DNA of 64,000 nt from JADLGH01 sp964586675 (GTDB lineage Bacteria; Desulfobacterota_D; UBA1144; Nemesobacterales; UBA2774), in the NCBI GenBank assembly GCA_964586675.1, contig CAZPHQ010000002.1, forward strand, positions 124,001 through 188,000, read 5' to 3'. The notes below the pieces were generated by a model. The model saw only the letters and a program-made list of their open reading frames with translations. It had not been told where the DNA came from and ran no database searches. The translations under genes and the position numbers were made by a program. Below are positions 24,254 to 33,340 of the stretch, one piece after another. How positions within the stretch are numbered: position 1 is the first letter of the stretch; each line of letters begins with the position of its first letter.

Positions 24254-24916
24254 TCATTGATCGTCTTGAAATGCGAGAACCGATTTTTTTACTTCGACTT
24301 TTACCTCGCCGTAGACGTCTTCGGACCTTATGGTCTCCTCAACCAGAAGGCCGTTCTCTCGCACTTCCACTATTTCGCCTTGCTTGTTGCCTATCCTGTC
24401 TCCATCGCCGAGGAAGTAGGTGTTGCCCTCGGGATCGACGACCACCGCCTGGGGCTTTCCGCTCATCCACACGATCCCGGATATCCTGAATTGATCGAGG
24501 GGGTATCTCTGCAGCGGCGGGACTACCATCGGAGCGGGGCCGGCTGCGGGTAGGTCCATGAGCCTTATGAAAGGCTTGAAGGGATCTCTCTTTCCGGCGG
24601 GGTCGTAGGGCGGCCTGTCATCAGGAACAGGCTGTATGGCGCTCGCCCTTTCTTCCTTCGACATCCCGGCCTCGGACGCCGGCTCGCCGGAAGGGGCTTT
24701 ACCCTCCGCTTCCGTGTTTGCCTGCGGGGCGGGCTCGCCTTCGGGCCCAGGCGTCGGCGCGGCTTTCTCCCTTGCGGATTTTATGATCTCCACGCCCTCG
24801 CCTATGGTATTTTCCTTACCGTCCTGCGAATGGGACCTGGAAGGGAGGCATAGAGCCATCGCCAGGAAGAGCATGACGGCCAGCACGGAAATGTTTTCAG
24901 CTTTCGGGAGACTCAT
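24254..24916 (-). CDS. pilP: type IV pilus assembly lipoprotein-like PilP
   Basis: 220 residues. An N-terminal hydrophobic leader (about 11-26) without a clear lipobox Cys, a low-complexity Pro/Glu linker, and the PilP domain at about 105-200: KRDPFKPFIRL, LDQFRISGIVWMSGKPQAVV, then YFLGDGDRIGNKQGEIVEV. PilP links the PilNO inner-membrane platform with PilQ. It is two bases from pilO, so translation is probably coupled. The apparent loss of the lipid anchor is also seen in other bacterial PilP proteins. Confidence 0.92.
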   Translation of the reverse strand: MSLPKAENISVLAVMLFLAMALCLPSRSHSQDGKENTIGEGVEIIKSAREKAAPTPGPEGEPAPQANTEAEGKAPSGEPASEAGMSKEERASAIQPVPDDRPPYDPAGKRDPFKPFIRLMDLPAAGPAPMVVPPLQRYPLDQFRISGIVWMSGKPQAVVVDPEGNTYFLGDGDRIGNKQGEIVEVRENGLLVEETIRSEDVYGEVKVEVKKSVLAFQDDQ

Positions 24917-24918
24917 AA

Positions 24919-25581
24919 TTATTGCTCTTCTTCGGTATTCCTTTTTTTCTTCGATTTCTGTTTGCCCTTGCCCTTACCTTTTTCGCCCACGGCCGGGGCT
25001 TCGGGCTGGGGGAGCAGCCTGAACGTTACGACGTTGAATTTCGCGTTGAGTATTACGTTGTTTCCCTTTACGTCCATACGCGAGAGCACGAGATCTCTCA
25101 CGTTTACAATTCTCGGGAGCCTCGAAATGCGGTCGAAGAAATCGGTGAGATTGTAGTAACCGCCTACGACCTCCATCTGTATCGGTATTTCGGCATATAT
25201 CTCCTTGGCGACCTGACCCTGGGGAGCGAAGATTATGGAATCGAGACTGGAGCCGGAAATCTCGGAATAGACGCTGTCAATTAGCGTCGGTATCTCTTTT
25301 TCCTTGGGGAGCTTCTGGGATATGAGGTCGAACTCTCTACCCAGCCTCTCGAACTCCTTTTCGAAGGCGGGAAGCTCGGCGGCGACGGCCTCGTACTCTT
25401 TTATCTTCTTCTGCTCGGCGGCGAGCTTCTTTTCCGCCCTCTCGAGGGCTTCGGCGCCCGGGGACCAGAAGAAATACCAGTATGCGCCGGATATCGCAGC
25501 AATGATTATAAAAAGGAGCAGCAGCTTTATATGAAGCGGCTGCTCGCTTAACCTTTCCGGTATGTCGTCGTAAAAAGCCAT
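24919..25581 (-). CDS. pilO: type IV pilus alignment protein PilO
   Basis: 220 residues. One membrane helix at about 20-36 (LLLLFIIIAAISGAYWYFFW), a coiled coil (about 40-95), then a ferredoxin-like domain with PIQMEVVGGYYNLTDFFDRI and LPRIVNVRDLVLSRMD. It ends in a Lys-rich tail. PilO dimerises with PilN on the periplasmic side and aligns the machine. The pilN stop lies 3 bases upstream of its start. Confidence 0.94.
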   Translation of the reverse strand: MAFYDDIPERLSEQPLHIKLLLLFIIIAAISGAYWYFFWSPGAEALERAEKKLAAEQKKIKEYEAVAAELPAFEKEFERLGREFDLISQKLPKEKEIPTLIDSVYSEISGSSLDSIIFAPQGQVAKEIYAEIPIQMEVVGGYYNLTDFFDRISRLPRIVNVRDLVLSRMDVKGNNVILNAKFNVVTFRLLPQPEAPAVGEKGKGKGKQKSKKKRNTEEEQ

Positions 25582-25584
25582 CGT

Positions 25585-26202
25585 CTATCTGCCCTTCTTT
25601 TTTCCGGCGGAGGACGCTTCGGGCGCCTCGGCCGGGGTTTGGGCCGCCTCCGTCTTCTTTTTACCGGTGTAGTCGAGTTTTGCGTTGATAATGAAATTCC
25701 TGAGGTCGAGGTTTCGTATGTCCGTTTTTTTTATCACGCCGAGCTCGACGGATACGAAATAAGGAGACGTTTCGAGCGACTTCATCAAATCCGCCACTGT
25801 GAATTCGTTGTCGGCTATGCCGACGAGCTTCGCCTGCTGACCCTTTTCGGTAAATTCGTCGAGCCAGGCTTTGTTCGGCATGGCCCCGGCGAGGGCGTCC
25901 ATGACGAAGAGGGGACCGGTGCGGTTACTTTCGAGAACCTTGATTATCTCTATGCGTCTGTTGATCTCTTCGTTCTTCGCCTTGAACTCGTCGACCTTCT
26001 GCTTTATGACTTCGAGCTCCTTGACGCGCTTTTCGGCGCGTGTGATCTTGCGGTTGACCTCTACTATCTGCCTGCCCTGCATGATGTGAAGCGCACCGAG
26101 AACCGCGAACAGGGCGACTATGACGAGCAATCCGAGGACGAACTGCCCCACGCCCCGCATATCCCGTTTTTCGGCTTCCGGTATGAGGTTAATCCTGATC
26201 AT
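25585..26202 (-). CDS. pilN: type IV pilus alignment protein PilN
   Basis: 205 residues. The N-terminal IRINLIPEAEKR is the conserved cytoplasmic tail that docks on PilM. A membrane helix follows at about 22-42 (FVLGLLVIVALFAVLGALHI), then a coiled coil (50-90) and a ferredoxin-like domain (FVMDALAGAMPNKAWLDEFT). It overlaps pilM by 4 bases (ATGA), which fits tight coupling. The C-terminal tail is Ala/Lys-rich and variable. Confidence 0.95.
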   Translation of the reverse strand: MIRINLIPEAEKRDMRGVGQFVLGLLVIVALFAVLGALHIMQGRQIVEVNRKITRAEKRVKELEVIKQKVDEFKAKNEEINRRIEIIKVLESNRTGPLFVMDALAGAMPNKAWLDEFTEKGQQAKLVGIADNEFTVADLMKSLETSPYFVSVELGVIKKTDIRNLDLRNFIINAKLDYTGKKKTEAAQTPAEAPEASSAGKKKGR

Positions 26203-27248
26203 TTATTGTCCCCCGGCTTCCTCGAAGCGAGCCCCATGGCCACGCTCATCTTGGGGGCTATGGACTGTATGTATTCGGGATCGAAATCGTTGGGGTCGTA
26301 TACGACGTTTCTGAACGGGTTCATGAAATCAACAGAGGCGTCGGTGATGTCGGACAGAGTATTCCTGAGCCCCTGCACTCCGGAAGAGCCTCCGCCTATC
26401 AGTATCTGGTTTACCTTGCTCGTCCAGAGCGTCGAGGAGAAGAAGTCGAGCGTTCTTTTTATCTCCCCGGATATCATGTCGACGAACTCGCGAGTTGCGG
26501 GCTCGACCTCAGGAGGAGCCTCGCCGCTCTTGATGGAAGTTTTTAAGAGCTCCGCCTCCTCGAAGGCGGCGTCCGTACGCTTCATTATCCATTCGGTGTA
26601 GAGATTGCCGCCCGTGGTTATGTCTCTCGTGAAGACCGAGACCCCGTCCTTAAGGATGTTGATGTTCGTGACGGAGGCGCCGATATTGACCAGGGATACG
26701 AGGCCCTCGGATTCGGGGTAGTTCATCATGTACATGTTTTCCAGCGCAAAGACATCAACGTCGACTACTACGGGATTGAGGCCCGCTTCCCTTACGACGG
26801 AAACGTAGGAGTTGGTTACGTCCTTTTTCGCGGCGACGATCAGGACGTCGATGTTGCCCTCCGGCGTTTCGCCCGGCATTACCTGGTAGTCGTAATTGAC
26901 GTCGTGGATGCTCTGGGGGATATACTGCTCGAGCTCCCAGGGTATGGATTCCCTGAGCTCATTTTCTGACATCTTCGGGAGACTTACCTTCTTGATGATG
27001 ACGGAATGGCCGGAAATCGATATGGCGACGTTTTTGGTTTTTACCCTGAGGTCGCCGAAGAGAGAGGATATGGTTTCAGAGACGGCGTCGTAGTTGTTTA
27101 TGATCTTGTTGACGACGGCCTGCTTAGGCAAAACTGCCTCGCCGATGTTCCTGAGCTCATACCCCTTCTTCGCCGTTTTAAGCTCCAGGAGCTTGACGGT
27201 GTTGGAGCCGATGTCGAGTCCTACAAGTTCTTTTTTACTTAAAAACAA
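26199..27248 (-). CDS. pilM: type IV pilus assembly protein PilM
   Basis: 349 residues with the actin-like/FtsA fold: LVGLDIGSNTVKLLELK (phosphate 1), LVNIGASVTNINILKDG (phosphate 2), and LIGGGSSGVQGLRNTL (adenosine site). PilM sits in the cytoplasm and binds the PilN tail. The start appears to be TTG: GGGAGG lies 5 bases upstream and no ATG fits better. First gene of the pilMNOPQ operon. Confidence 0.95.
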   Translation of the reverse strand: MFLSKKELVGLDIGSNTVKLLELKTAKKGYELRNIGEAVLPKQAVVNKIINNYDAVSETISSLFGDLRVKTKNVAISISGHSVIIKKVSLPKMSENELRESIPWELEQYIPQSIHDVNYDYQVMPGETPEGNIDVLIVAAKKDVTNSYVSVVREAGLNPVVVDVDVFALENMYMMNYPESEGLVSLVNIGASVTNINILKDGVSVFTRDITTGGNLYTEWIMKRTDAAFEEAELLKTSIKSGEAPPEVEPATREFVDMISGEIKRTLDFFSSTLWTSKVNQILIGGGSSGVQGLRNTLSDITDASVDFMNPFRNVVYDPNDFDPEYIQSIAPKMSVAMGLASRKPGDNK

Positions 27249-27701
27249 GTATTCCTCCCAAGTTACAATACCAATTTAACCACCTCTTTGAACTTTTTGC
27301 AATAGTTTCTTAAAAAATATCAAAGACCTCTTTAATTGTAGACAGTATAGCCCTGCAATACTTAATATAAAGCAAATCCCGGGGCAGGCATACCCCCGCG
27401 GCCCAGGCGGGAAGAGGGGCGTCAGCCTAATTTTACTGTAAACAATGGGGATTAGGGCGGAGAAAAGCTGAAAGGAACGAATGGCTGCCACGTCGTCCGG
27501 GACCGCTCGTCCATTCACCGAGTGTCCCGTTTTGCCGGCATTGGGCATCTAACGCATATAAAAAAATGAATTTTTATCTATTTTGGAGACTTAGATAAAA
27601 AACTTACAGCATATTTTGAACAAAAATATCCCGGGACTTTACTGCCTGGAACACCGGGATGGAGGCATGAAGAGGAAAATCTTAAAGGAGATTCAAAGCT
27701 A
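27249..27701 (-). other. intergenic region with probable pilM promoter
   Basis: No gene is seen in this stretch. Reading toward pilM, TATACT (27344-27349) is a plausible -10 with a weak TTTATA -35 sixteen bases before it. No TGGCA-N6-TTGC sigma-54 element is found here, unlike the pilB operon. The terminator of the opposing-side operon (27621-27660) occupies the other end. The centre (27370-27420) is GC-rich, and 27550-27620 is A+T rich. Confidence 0.45.
27621..27660 (-). terminator. rho-independent terminator of the XRE/sensor/lipoprotein operon
   Basis: Read on the minus strand, stem ATCCCGG...CCGGGAT (27660-27654 with 27634-27628) is followed by ATTTTTG, 40 bases beyond the lipoprotein stop. 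The loop is long (19 bases). Confidence 0.65.
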
Positions 27702-28094
27702 TCAGGACGGCGGAGGGGCCTCGCCCGGGTCTTCATAATATATTTCGACCTCGCGCGAGAAAACCCTGTTGGGGTTAGATTCGACGGAGAGCCTGAAGAA
27801 CGCCCTTTCGGACGGATAGAGGAGGGCGTTCATGTCTTCCTCGAAGAGGGAAACGGAATTCGCTTCTAATATATTTCCTGTTTTATCCTTGAGGACTATT
27901 ACGACGTAAACCGAGTGGACGGGCTGGCTGCTCGTGTTTATGACGGCCCCGTTGAATTCGAGGTTGCCGTCGGCGTCGATGCTTTCGAGTATCGGTCCGT
28001 CGAGCTCGACGACGCCGTTCTTTTCCGGGCCGTCGCAGGCGGCGACAATCAGGAGCAAGAGGAATATGGATATCAGGACCTTCAAATTCTTCAT
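27702..28094 (-). CDS. small lipoprotein with FxLYD-like domain
   Basis: 130 residues. Lipobox IVAAC at about 16-20 after KVLISIFLLLLIVAA. The mature part reads LEFNGAVINTSSQPVHSVYV, VIVLKDKTGNILEANSVSLF, and LYPSERAFFRLSVESN, which fits the FxLYD immunoglobulin-like beta sandwich common in bacterial lipoproteins. Its start overlaps the stop of the membrane-sensor gene (ATGA), so they are coupled. The role is unknown; ligand or protein binding at the cell surface is a guess. Confidence 0.85.
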   Translation of the reverse strand: MKNLKVLISIFLLLLIVAACDGPEKNGVVELDGPILESIDADGNLEFNGAVINTSSQPVHSVYVVIVLKDKTGNILEANSVSLFEEDMNALLYPSERAFFRLSVESNPNRVFSREVEIYYEDPGEAPPPS

Positions 28095-28861
28095 TGCTTT
28101 CTCTTATCGGCAAGCTCGGAAATGGATATGACGTTCTTTCCGGATTCCTGCTTTTTCGCAGGGTCGTCCCCGCCGTCGATGCGGTCTGTTTTATGATCCT
28201 CGATAATGTCGCCGAGGACTTTATGCATTATCTTGAGGGCGCCGATGGAATGCTCCTTGAGATACCCTTTCTCGAAGACTATCTCCTTCTTCTTCCTCAT
28301 GAGGAGGTAGAAGATGAAGGCCTGGTTGTTCAGAACAATAAGCATCGCGGCGTAAAGGAGATAATTATCCGCGAATACCTTCTTCAATATCGCTTTGGTG
28401 TCCGAATCTATCTTTACTATACCGAAGGGCTCTGACTGGGCCTGGGACGTGAACGGCACGGATACGGAGATTATGCCGTTAAAGTCCTTTACGGTGTAGC
28501 CGTCTTCGGGATAGAACTCCTTCATGAAAAGCCCGTCGCCGGCGAGGTTGGCCTCGACGTCCTTCTTGAAGACGACGCTGAAAAACTTGGGCGCTATTTC
28601 GAAGGTGTTGAAGAGCTTCTTCCGCCCGAGGCGCTTGTCGAGGAAATGATAGAACTCGCCGCTCGTGGGCTGCTTCCCCTCTTCGGCGTAGAAGTCGCTT
28701 GCGAGGTCGCCTATAGTTTCGGAGATGGCCCTCGTCTTGACTACGAACTCCTCCTTGGCCTTGTTGAACTGAAAAAGGAACACGAGTCCTATGAGAGCCA
28801 GGATGCAGAGCTCTATACCAATGGCTTTGAAGATTGTCGAAAACCTTCCCATTACGCGCAT
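28091..28861 (-). CDS. two-helix membrane protein with extracytoplasmic sensor-like domain
   Basis: 256 residues. Membrane helix 1 at about 13-31, an extracytoplasmic domain (about 35-165) with PAS/Cache-like strands such as GIISVSVPFTSQAQSEPFGI and VKIDSDTKAIL, helix 2 at about 168-188 (YLLYAAMLIVLNNQAFIFYL), then a 65-residue charged cytoplasmic tail with no kinase, GGDEF or HAMP motif. It overlaps the XRE regulator start-to-stop on one side and the lipoprotein on the other. It may pass a signal to the XRE protein. Confidence 0.8.
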   Translation of the reverse strand: MRVMGRFSTIFKAIGIELCILALIGLVFLFQFNKAKEEFVVKTRAISETIGDLASDFYAEEGKQPTSGEFYHFLDKRLGRKKLFNTFEIAPKFFSVVFKKDVEANLAGDGLFMKEFYPEDGYTVKDFNGIISVSVPFTSQAQSEPFGIVKIDSDTKAILKKVFADNYLLYAAMLIVLNNQAFIFYLLMRKKKEIVFEKGYLKEHSIGALKIMHKVLGDIIEDHKTDRIDGGDDPAKKQESGKNVISISELADKRKQ

Positions 28862-29265
28862 TTAATAAATTCTTCCAGTATCTCCTGGACTCCCTCGTCG
28901 TGTGAATGCCTGAGAAGCATGAAGATCATGCCGCCGAAATCCCTCCGCATGTCGTGGTCGAGGCTCCTGTAAAGATTGATAAGGGCCTTTTCGGCATCGG
29001 TGAGCACCTCGAAGCTGTCGTCGGTTATGTCTTCCTTCTCCATGAATCTCTTGAGGCGTTCTTTTTTGGCTACCGTCCATAATTCTTCGATGTTTACTTC
29101 GAGTATGGATGCTATCTGACTGCATCTTTCAATGGATGGGGCGTCGACCTTCCCGGTTTCGAGCTGGTGAATGAAAACGCTCGATACGTTGAGCGCACGG
29201 GCGAGGTCTTCCTGGGTAATATTCCGCTGTTTCCTTTTGCTCTTCAGGTAATCGCCAAATCTCAT
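28852..29265 (-). CDS. XRE-family transcriptional regulator
   Basis: 137 residues from the ATG of MRFGDYLKSKRKQR. It was chosen over a TTG four codons upstream because GGAGG stands 5 bases before it. The helix-turn-helix is at about 4-60: RNITQEDLARALNVSSVFIH then QLETGKVDAPSIER. The C-terminal half is helical (LTDAEKALINLYRSLDHDMR and on), and may bind a partner or ligand. It overlaps the following membrane-sensor gene by 10 bases; a regulator/sensor/lipoprotein unit is likely. Confidence 0.9.
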   Translation of the reverse strand: MRFGDYLKSKRKQRNITQEDLARALNVSSVFIHQLETGKVDAPSIERCSQIASILEVNIEELWTVAKKERLKRFMEKEDITDDSFEVLTDAEKALINLYRSLDHDMRRDFGGMIFMLLRHSHDEGVQEILEEFIKCA

Positions 29266-29521
29266 TAGTGCCTCCAAAAATTATGAAAATCGGTATTTTG
29301 AACAGAATGGTTCACTTAATTTTACATTATAGGTAGAGAAAAAGGCAAGTATTATCAGGCCGGATTCATAAATAGCGGGGCGGGGAGCGGCCCCGGGAAC
29401 CCGGCCCGGGGGTTCCGCCGCCCGGAGACCCGGTTCGGGAAAGCGGCTGCCCGGATCTGGAACGCCGACAGATTAACGCGGCTTGACACAAAAACCCCGC
29501 AATATTATTTTTAGGAAGCAT

Positions 29522-30478
29522 ATGGAAAGAGAGACTGTGCGGGAACCGCAGAACGTTACGGATTACCCCAACAACAACACCATATTCTCTGTCTGGAAAT
29601 TCAAGGACGGGGCGGATGTCGGGGCGGTTTTCGAAAGGATTTGCGGATTGGTGGACAATCTCAACCACTCCTTTACCATACGAGTACCCGACGGAAGGAC
29701 CAGCTGTGTCCTGGGCATCGGGCATGACGCCTGGATAAAACTGGGGCTGCCTGCCCCACTGCCGAAGGAGCTCAAGAACTTCGAGCCCATTTCGGGCTCG
29801 AGGCACACTGCCGTATCCACGCCGGGCGACCTTCATTTTCATCTTCGGGCTGTCAATATGGCCATCTGCTTCGACATGGCCTCCGACATAGCCGCCGTTT
29901 TAAGCCCGGCGGCGGACTGCCTCGACGAAGTGCACGGGTTCCGCTACTGGGACGGGCGTTCCATTCTTGGTTTTGTCGACGGCACCGAGAACCCTATCGG
30001 CAGGGAAAGACGGATATTCGCCGAGGTGGGAGATGAAGATCCGGTCTATAAAGGCGGGAGCTACCTCTTCGTTCAAAAATATCTCCACGATATGAAGAGC
30101 TGGGAAGCCCTGACGACGGAAGAGCAGGAGAAGGCGTTCGGACGCTATAAGATGAGCGACGTCGAAATGCCTGACGAAGTGAAGCCCGACAACTCGCACA
30201 GCGCGCTGGCCGGAGTGGAAGATGAAGACGGCAACGACCTCAAGATCGTGAGGGACAATATGCCTTTCGGGCACCCCTCCAAAGGCGAGGCGGGGACCTA
30301 CTTTATTTCTTACGCCAATACGTTCACGACCACGCGTAAAATGCTGGAGCGCATGTTTATAGGGGTGCCGCCTGGGAATCACGACAGGATACTCGATTTC
30401 AGCACCGCGAAGACGGGGACCCTCTTTTTCGTTCCGACGATGGATATGCTGAAGCAATACTCCGCGGAATCCGGGTAG
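29522..30478 (+). CDS. Dyp-type heme peroxidase
   Basis: 318 residues from ATG at 29522 (AGGAAG just upstream); an open frame continues 13 codons further, to TTG at 29483. The family signature GFVDGTENP holds the catalytic Asp (GxxDG). The proximal heme His is probably in the later part (DNSHSALAG or the FGHPSKG region), and GTYFISYANTFTTTRKMLER with FVPTMDMLKQY closes the fold. These peroxidases use H2O2 to oxidise dyes and phenolics. No signal peptide is present, so cytoplasmic or encapsulin-loaded; no encapsulin gene is adjacent. Confidence 0.93.
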   Translation: MERETVREPQNVTDYPNNNTIFSVWKFKDGADVGAVFERICGLVDNLNHSFTIRVPDGRTSCVLGIGHDAWIKLGLPAPLPKELKNFEPISGSRHTAVSTPGDLHFHLRAVNMAICFDMASDIAAVLSPAADCLDEVHGFRYWDGRSILGFVDGTENPIGRERRIFAEVGDEDPVYKGGSYLFVQKYLHDMKSWEALTTEEQEKAFGRYKMSDVEMPDEVKPDNSHSALAGVEDEDGNDLKIVRDNMPFGHPSKGEAGTYFISYANTFTTTRKMLERMFIGVPPGNHDRILDFSTAKTGTLFFVPTMDMLKQYSAESG

Positions 30479-30501
30479 CGGACTAAAAAGCCGGGGATAG
30501 G

Positions 30502-30718
30502 ATGGCGGCAAGGTTTAAAGTGGGCGATAACGTGAGCTGGAACTCGGAGGGGGAAGAGTTTTTCAGGCACGATCATTAGAATACACAGCAAAGAATTCGA
30601 TTATAAAGGCTACACCCATCACGCTACGGAAGACGAGCCGCAGTATGAAATCAAGAGCCACAAGTCGGACCATATAGCGGCGCACAAGGGCACGACGCTA
30701 ACAAAGATCGAAGATTGA
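30502..30718 (+). pseudogene. DUF2945 (Tudor-like) gene with a +1 frameshift
   Basis: ATG after GATAGG gives MAARFKVGDNVSWNSEGEEF, then the frame runs into TAG. The rest of the family (TIIRIHSKEFDYKGYTHHAT, DEPQYEIKSHKSDHIAAHKG, TTLTKIED) continues one base out of phase to TGA at 30716-30718. Removing one T from the T5 run at 30559-30563 restores a 71-residue frame. DUF2945/hypervirulence-associated Tudor proteins are small and uncharacterised. The shift may be a real lesion or a homopolymer sequencing error. Confidence 0.8.
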
Positions 30719-30803
30719 ACGGGGTTCTTTAGCTCTCTCTCCGTTTTGTCTTGCTATATTCGTTTTACGGGCGGCGCGAAGGAGCTTCGCGCCAGTAAAC
30801 TCT

Positions 30804-32894
30804 TCACTCCGGGATAGGCTTACCAGGCATGGCCTCATAGGGATCAGCCTCGGCAACCGGAACGCTCCCCGCCTTCGTGCCGGGCATTATCTCGAAGCGC
30901 GGGTCGAACTCGATCATGGTGGACGCGAGCTTCGCGAGGATGGTTACGTCGCCGTCCACCTTCGCTGTCCCGTTTTTGATCTGCGATTCGAACGTCGCGC
31001 TCCCCATCATCACCTGCTCGAGGTCGGCGCGGTCGATCGTGATCGCGAGGTCCGGCTTGTCTGCGAGATAACCCTCGATGTTCGTCAGCGTGGCGTTCTC
31101 CATCTCGATGATGAACTTCTCTCCGTTGTCAGGCGTGATCAGGTTGATGGTGAAGCTCATGCCCTCGGCTTTTCGGCTGTCCATGCGGATGCCCAGGAAG
31201 TTGAGGAAGAGCTCCGTGGACATGGCCCGTATCACGTCGGGACTGCTCGAATCGGCGGTTTCTCCCTGTGGAATCCCCGACCGCAGCTCATATGTCGCGG
31301 CAAGGAAGCTGTTCCGGAGGCCCACGTTCTCCTGCTGGTAGCCGATCTGCTCGAACACGTCCGCCAGCAGGTCCTTGGCGTCCTGGTTCTGCGGCTCGGC
31401 CTGGACCAGTTTGTTCACGATCTCCGAGGCGAGCAGATAGCGTCCTTCGTCGTGCAATTGCCGGCCGCGGGACAGTATCTTCTCCGATCCGCCCATCATC
31501 TCGACAAAGAGAGCCCCGGATTCACCTTGCGGCGCCGGGAGGAGGTTGGCAGGGTTGCCGTCCCAGTACCCGAGGAACCGCTGGATGACGCCGCGGCTGT
31601 TGTTCTCGGGGGAGCCGTGGTAGCCGCGGCAGTGCCACTGGTTCTGGAGCCCCTCTGGCACCTCGTAGACGTTGTGTATCTCGTTTATCGTCACGCCCTG
31701 GTTGGCAAGGTGAAGCACCTGGTTGTTCAAGTTGGCGTAGAGGTCGCGCTGGGCGCGGAGCACTTCCTGAATCCTGGCGTTGCCCCAGCGCGGCCAGTGG
31801 TGCGAGGCGAACATCACCTCGGCCTCGAGCCCAAAGCGGTAGAGCGACTCGTTAATGTATTTCGACCAGTTGAGCGGATCGCGGACGGGCGCGCCACGCA
31901 GCGTGTAGACGTTGTGCTGAACCGCGGTGACGTTCTCGGCCATCCACAGCGCCTTCATCCCGGGGATATATGTGTTCATTTCCCGGGGCGCTTCTGTGTT
32001 GGGCGTGTTCTGGAAAACCATCCCGACGCCGTCGACCTCGAACTCCTCGATCGCCATGGTAACGTACCGGTTCGGCGCGATAAGGCCCGTCGCGCCCGCC
32101 GATACGCCCTTGCCGAGGGCCATGTCCACGAACCCGTGCGGGCTGGCTGGCAGGAGGAGACCGTACTGGTAGAACAGCCGCCGGTTCATGGCGTTGCCGG
32201 CGTAAACATTCTCGGAGATGGTGTGGTCCATGAAGTCGATCGGCGCGATAAGGAGAACTTTCCCCGACCGCACGTCCTCCTCCTTCACGATGCCGCGGAC
32301 CCCGCCCCAGTGGTCGCCGTGGGTGTGGGAGTATATCACCGCCGAGACGGGAAGCTCTTCGCCGACGTGATTCTGGAACAGCTTCCACGCTGCGCGGACC
32401 GTTTCCGCCGATATCATCGGGTCGAACACGATCCAGCCGGTCTTGCCCCGGACGAAGGTGATGTTGGAGAGGTCGAACCCGCGGACCTGGTAGATGCCGG
32501 GGACTACTTCGTAAAGGCCGTAGTTGTTGTTAAGGACGGACTGGCGGAGCAGTGAGGGGTGGATGCTGTCGAAGTCGTCCTGCTTGTAGAGGAACTGAAA
32601 GCGCTCCATGTCCCAGGCGACGTGGCCCGCGTCGGCCGGGATATGCATTTCCTTCATCGGGGCGATAAAGCCCTTCTTCTGCTCTTCGAAGTCTCGCTTG
32701 TCGGTGAAGGGGAGCTGGCTCCTCGCCTCTTCGAGGACCTCGATCGTGAACTTGGAAGGCGCCTTGCCCTTTGGGTGAAAGTGCCCTTTCAGCGGGGTCG
32801 GTTCCTGGGCGCGCGCGGGGCTCTCACTGAAAATCAAATGACCCGCTACCGCGAAGGCAGGAATGGACTTCACGAACTGTCTTCTGTTTATCAT
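30804..32894 (-). CDS. alkyl sulfatase (SDS hydrolase type, metallo-beta-lactamase fold), exported
   Basis: 696 residues from ATG at 32894 (GGAGG 5 bases upstream). The N-terminus INRRQFVKSIPAFAVAGHLI is a Tat-like signal. The MBL core carries SHTHGDHWGGVRG, the binuclear zinc motif of the BDS1/SdsA1 family, with LYTLRGAPVRD-like and MFASHHWPRWG blocks downstream. It is followed by an alkylsulfatase dimerisation domain and an SCP2-like C-terminal domain (about 560-690) for the hydrophobic chain. These enzymes release sulfate from alkyl sulfates. Single gene; no regulator beside it. Confidence 0.95.
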   Translation of the reverse strand: MINRRQFVKSIPAFAVAGHLIFSESPARAQEPTPLKGHFHPKGKAPSKFTIEVLEEARSQLPFTDKRDFEEQKKGFIAPMKEMHIPADAGHVAWDMERFQFLYKQDDFDSIHPSLLRQSVLNNNYGLYEVVPGIYQVRGFDLSNITFVRGKTGWIVFDPMISAETVRAAWKLFQNHVGEELPVSAVIYSHTHGDHWGGVRGIVKEEDVRSGKVLLIAPIDFMDHTISENVYAGNAMNRRLFYQYGLLLPASPHGFVDMALGKGVSAGATGLIAPNRYVTMAIEEFEVDGVGMVFQNTPNTEAPREMNTYIPGMKALWMAENVTAVQHNVYTLRGAPVRDPLNWSKYINESLYRFGLEAEVMFASHHWPRWGNARIQEVLRAQRDLYANLNNQVLHLANQGVTINEIHNVYEVPEGLQNQWHCRGYHGSPENNSRGVIQRFLGYWDGNPANLLPAPQGESGALFVEMMGGSEKILSRGRQLHDEGRYLLASEIVNKLVQAEPQNQDAKDLLADVFEQIGYQQENVGLRNSFLAATYELRSGIPQGETADSSSPDVIRAMSTELFLNFLGIRMDSRKAEGMSFTINLITPDNGEKFIIEMENATLTNIEGYLADKPDLAITIDRADLEQVMMGSATFESQIKNGTAKVDGDVTILAKLASTMIEFDPRFEIMPGTKAGSVPVAEADPYEAMPGKPIPE

Positions 32895-33340
32895 AAGGGC
32901 CTCCTTACTCAAGATGAGCATCTTCAGATCCGGACGGGAGGGTCAGCGGTTTCAAAGCCGTTGCCGCCGTTCAGTTTGGTTAGTGTCGTCACAAATCGGG
33001 GAGCTTTTACAGATGAATACGGAAGCCGTGTAAATGACGGCGCGCTGAAATGTGCCGACGGCCGGGGAGCAGGCTATATGTACCACAGGGGAGCTTCGTT
33101 CCGTAGCCTGAACCGCATCGGTCACTATAAGAAGCAACTATACCCCCGGCACCCGCACGCCAATGCTTAATGCGAAAGAATGAAGAAACCTGCCGACTAC
33201 TTTTGAACAAACCCCTTACCTCCATATTTAATATCATAACGAAGAACGGCCTGTCAACATGATTTTCAAGCTGGAATCCAGTGGCGGAACGGATTCGAAA
33301 TAAACGCTCGGGGCGCTCTATTGATTATGGAGAAAACTGG
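32895..33340. other. intergenic stretch without a recognised gene
   Basis: It lies between the alkylsulfatase start and the left end of the island. Short frames exist on both strands but have no ribosome site or recognisable product. The promoter of the alkylsulfatase must lie here; I see no convincing hexamers. Confidence 0.5.

Noticed and set aside
29483..29511. TTGACA with TATTTT 17 bases on, before the Dyp gene
   Set aside because: The predicted transcript would begin at or after the ribosome site, so I do not trust it as the promoter.
30771..30796. GGCGCGAAG-GAG-CTTCGCGCC hairpin between DUF2945 remnant and alkylsulfatase
   Set aside because: A strong inverted repeat, but no T run on either strand; cannot be called a terminator with confidence.
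31452..32555. 367-codon open frame on the plus strand opposite the alkylsulfatase
   Set aside because: Composition is that of an antisense shadow in GC-rich DNA; the minus-strand enzyme is certain.
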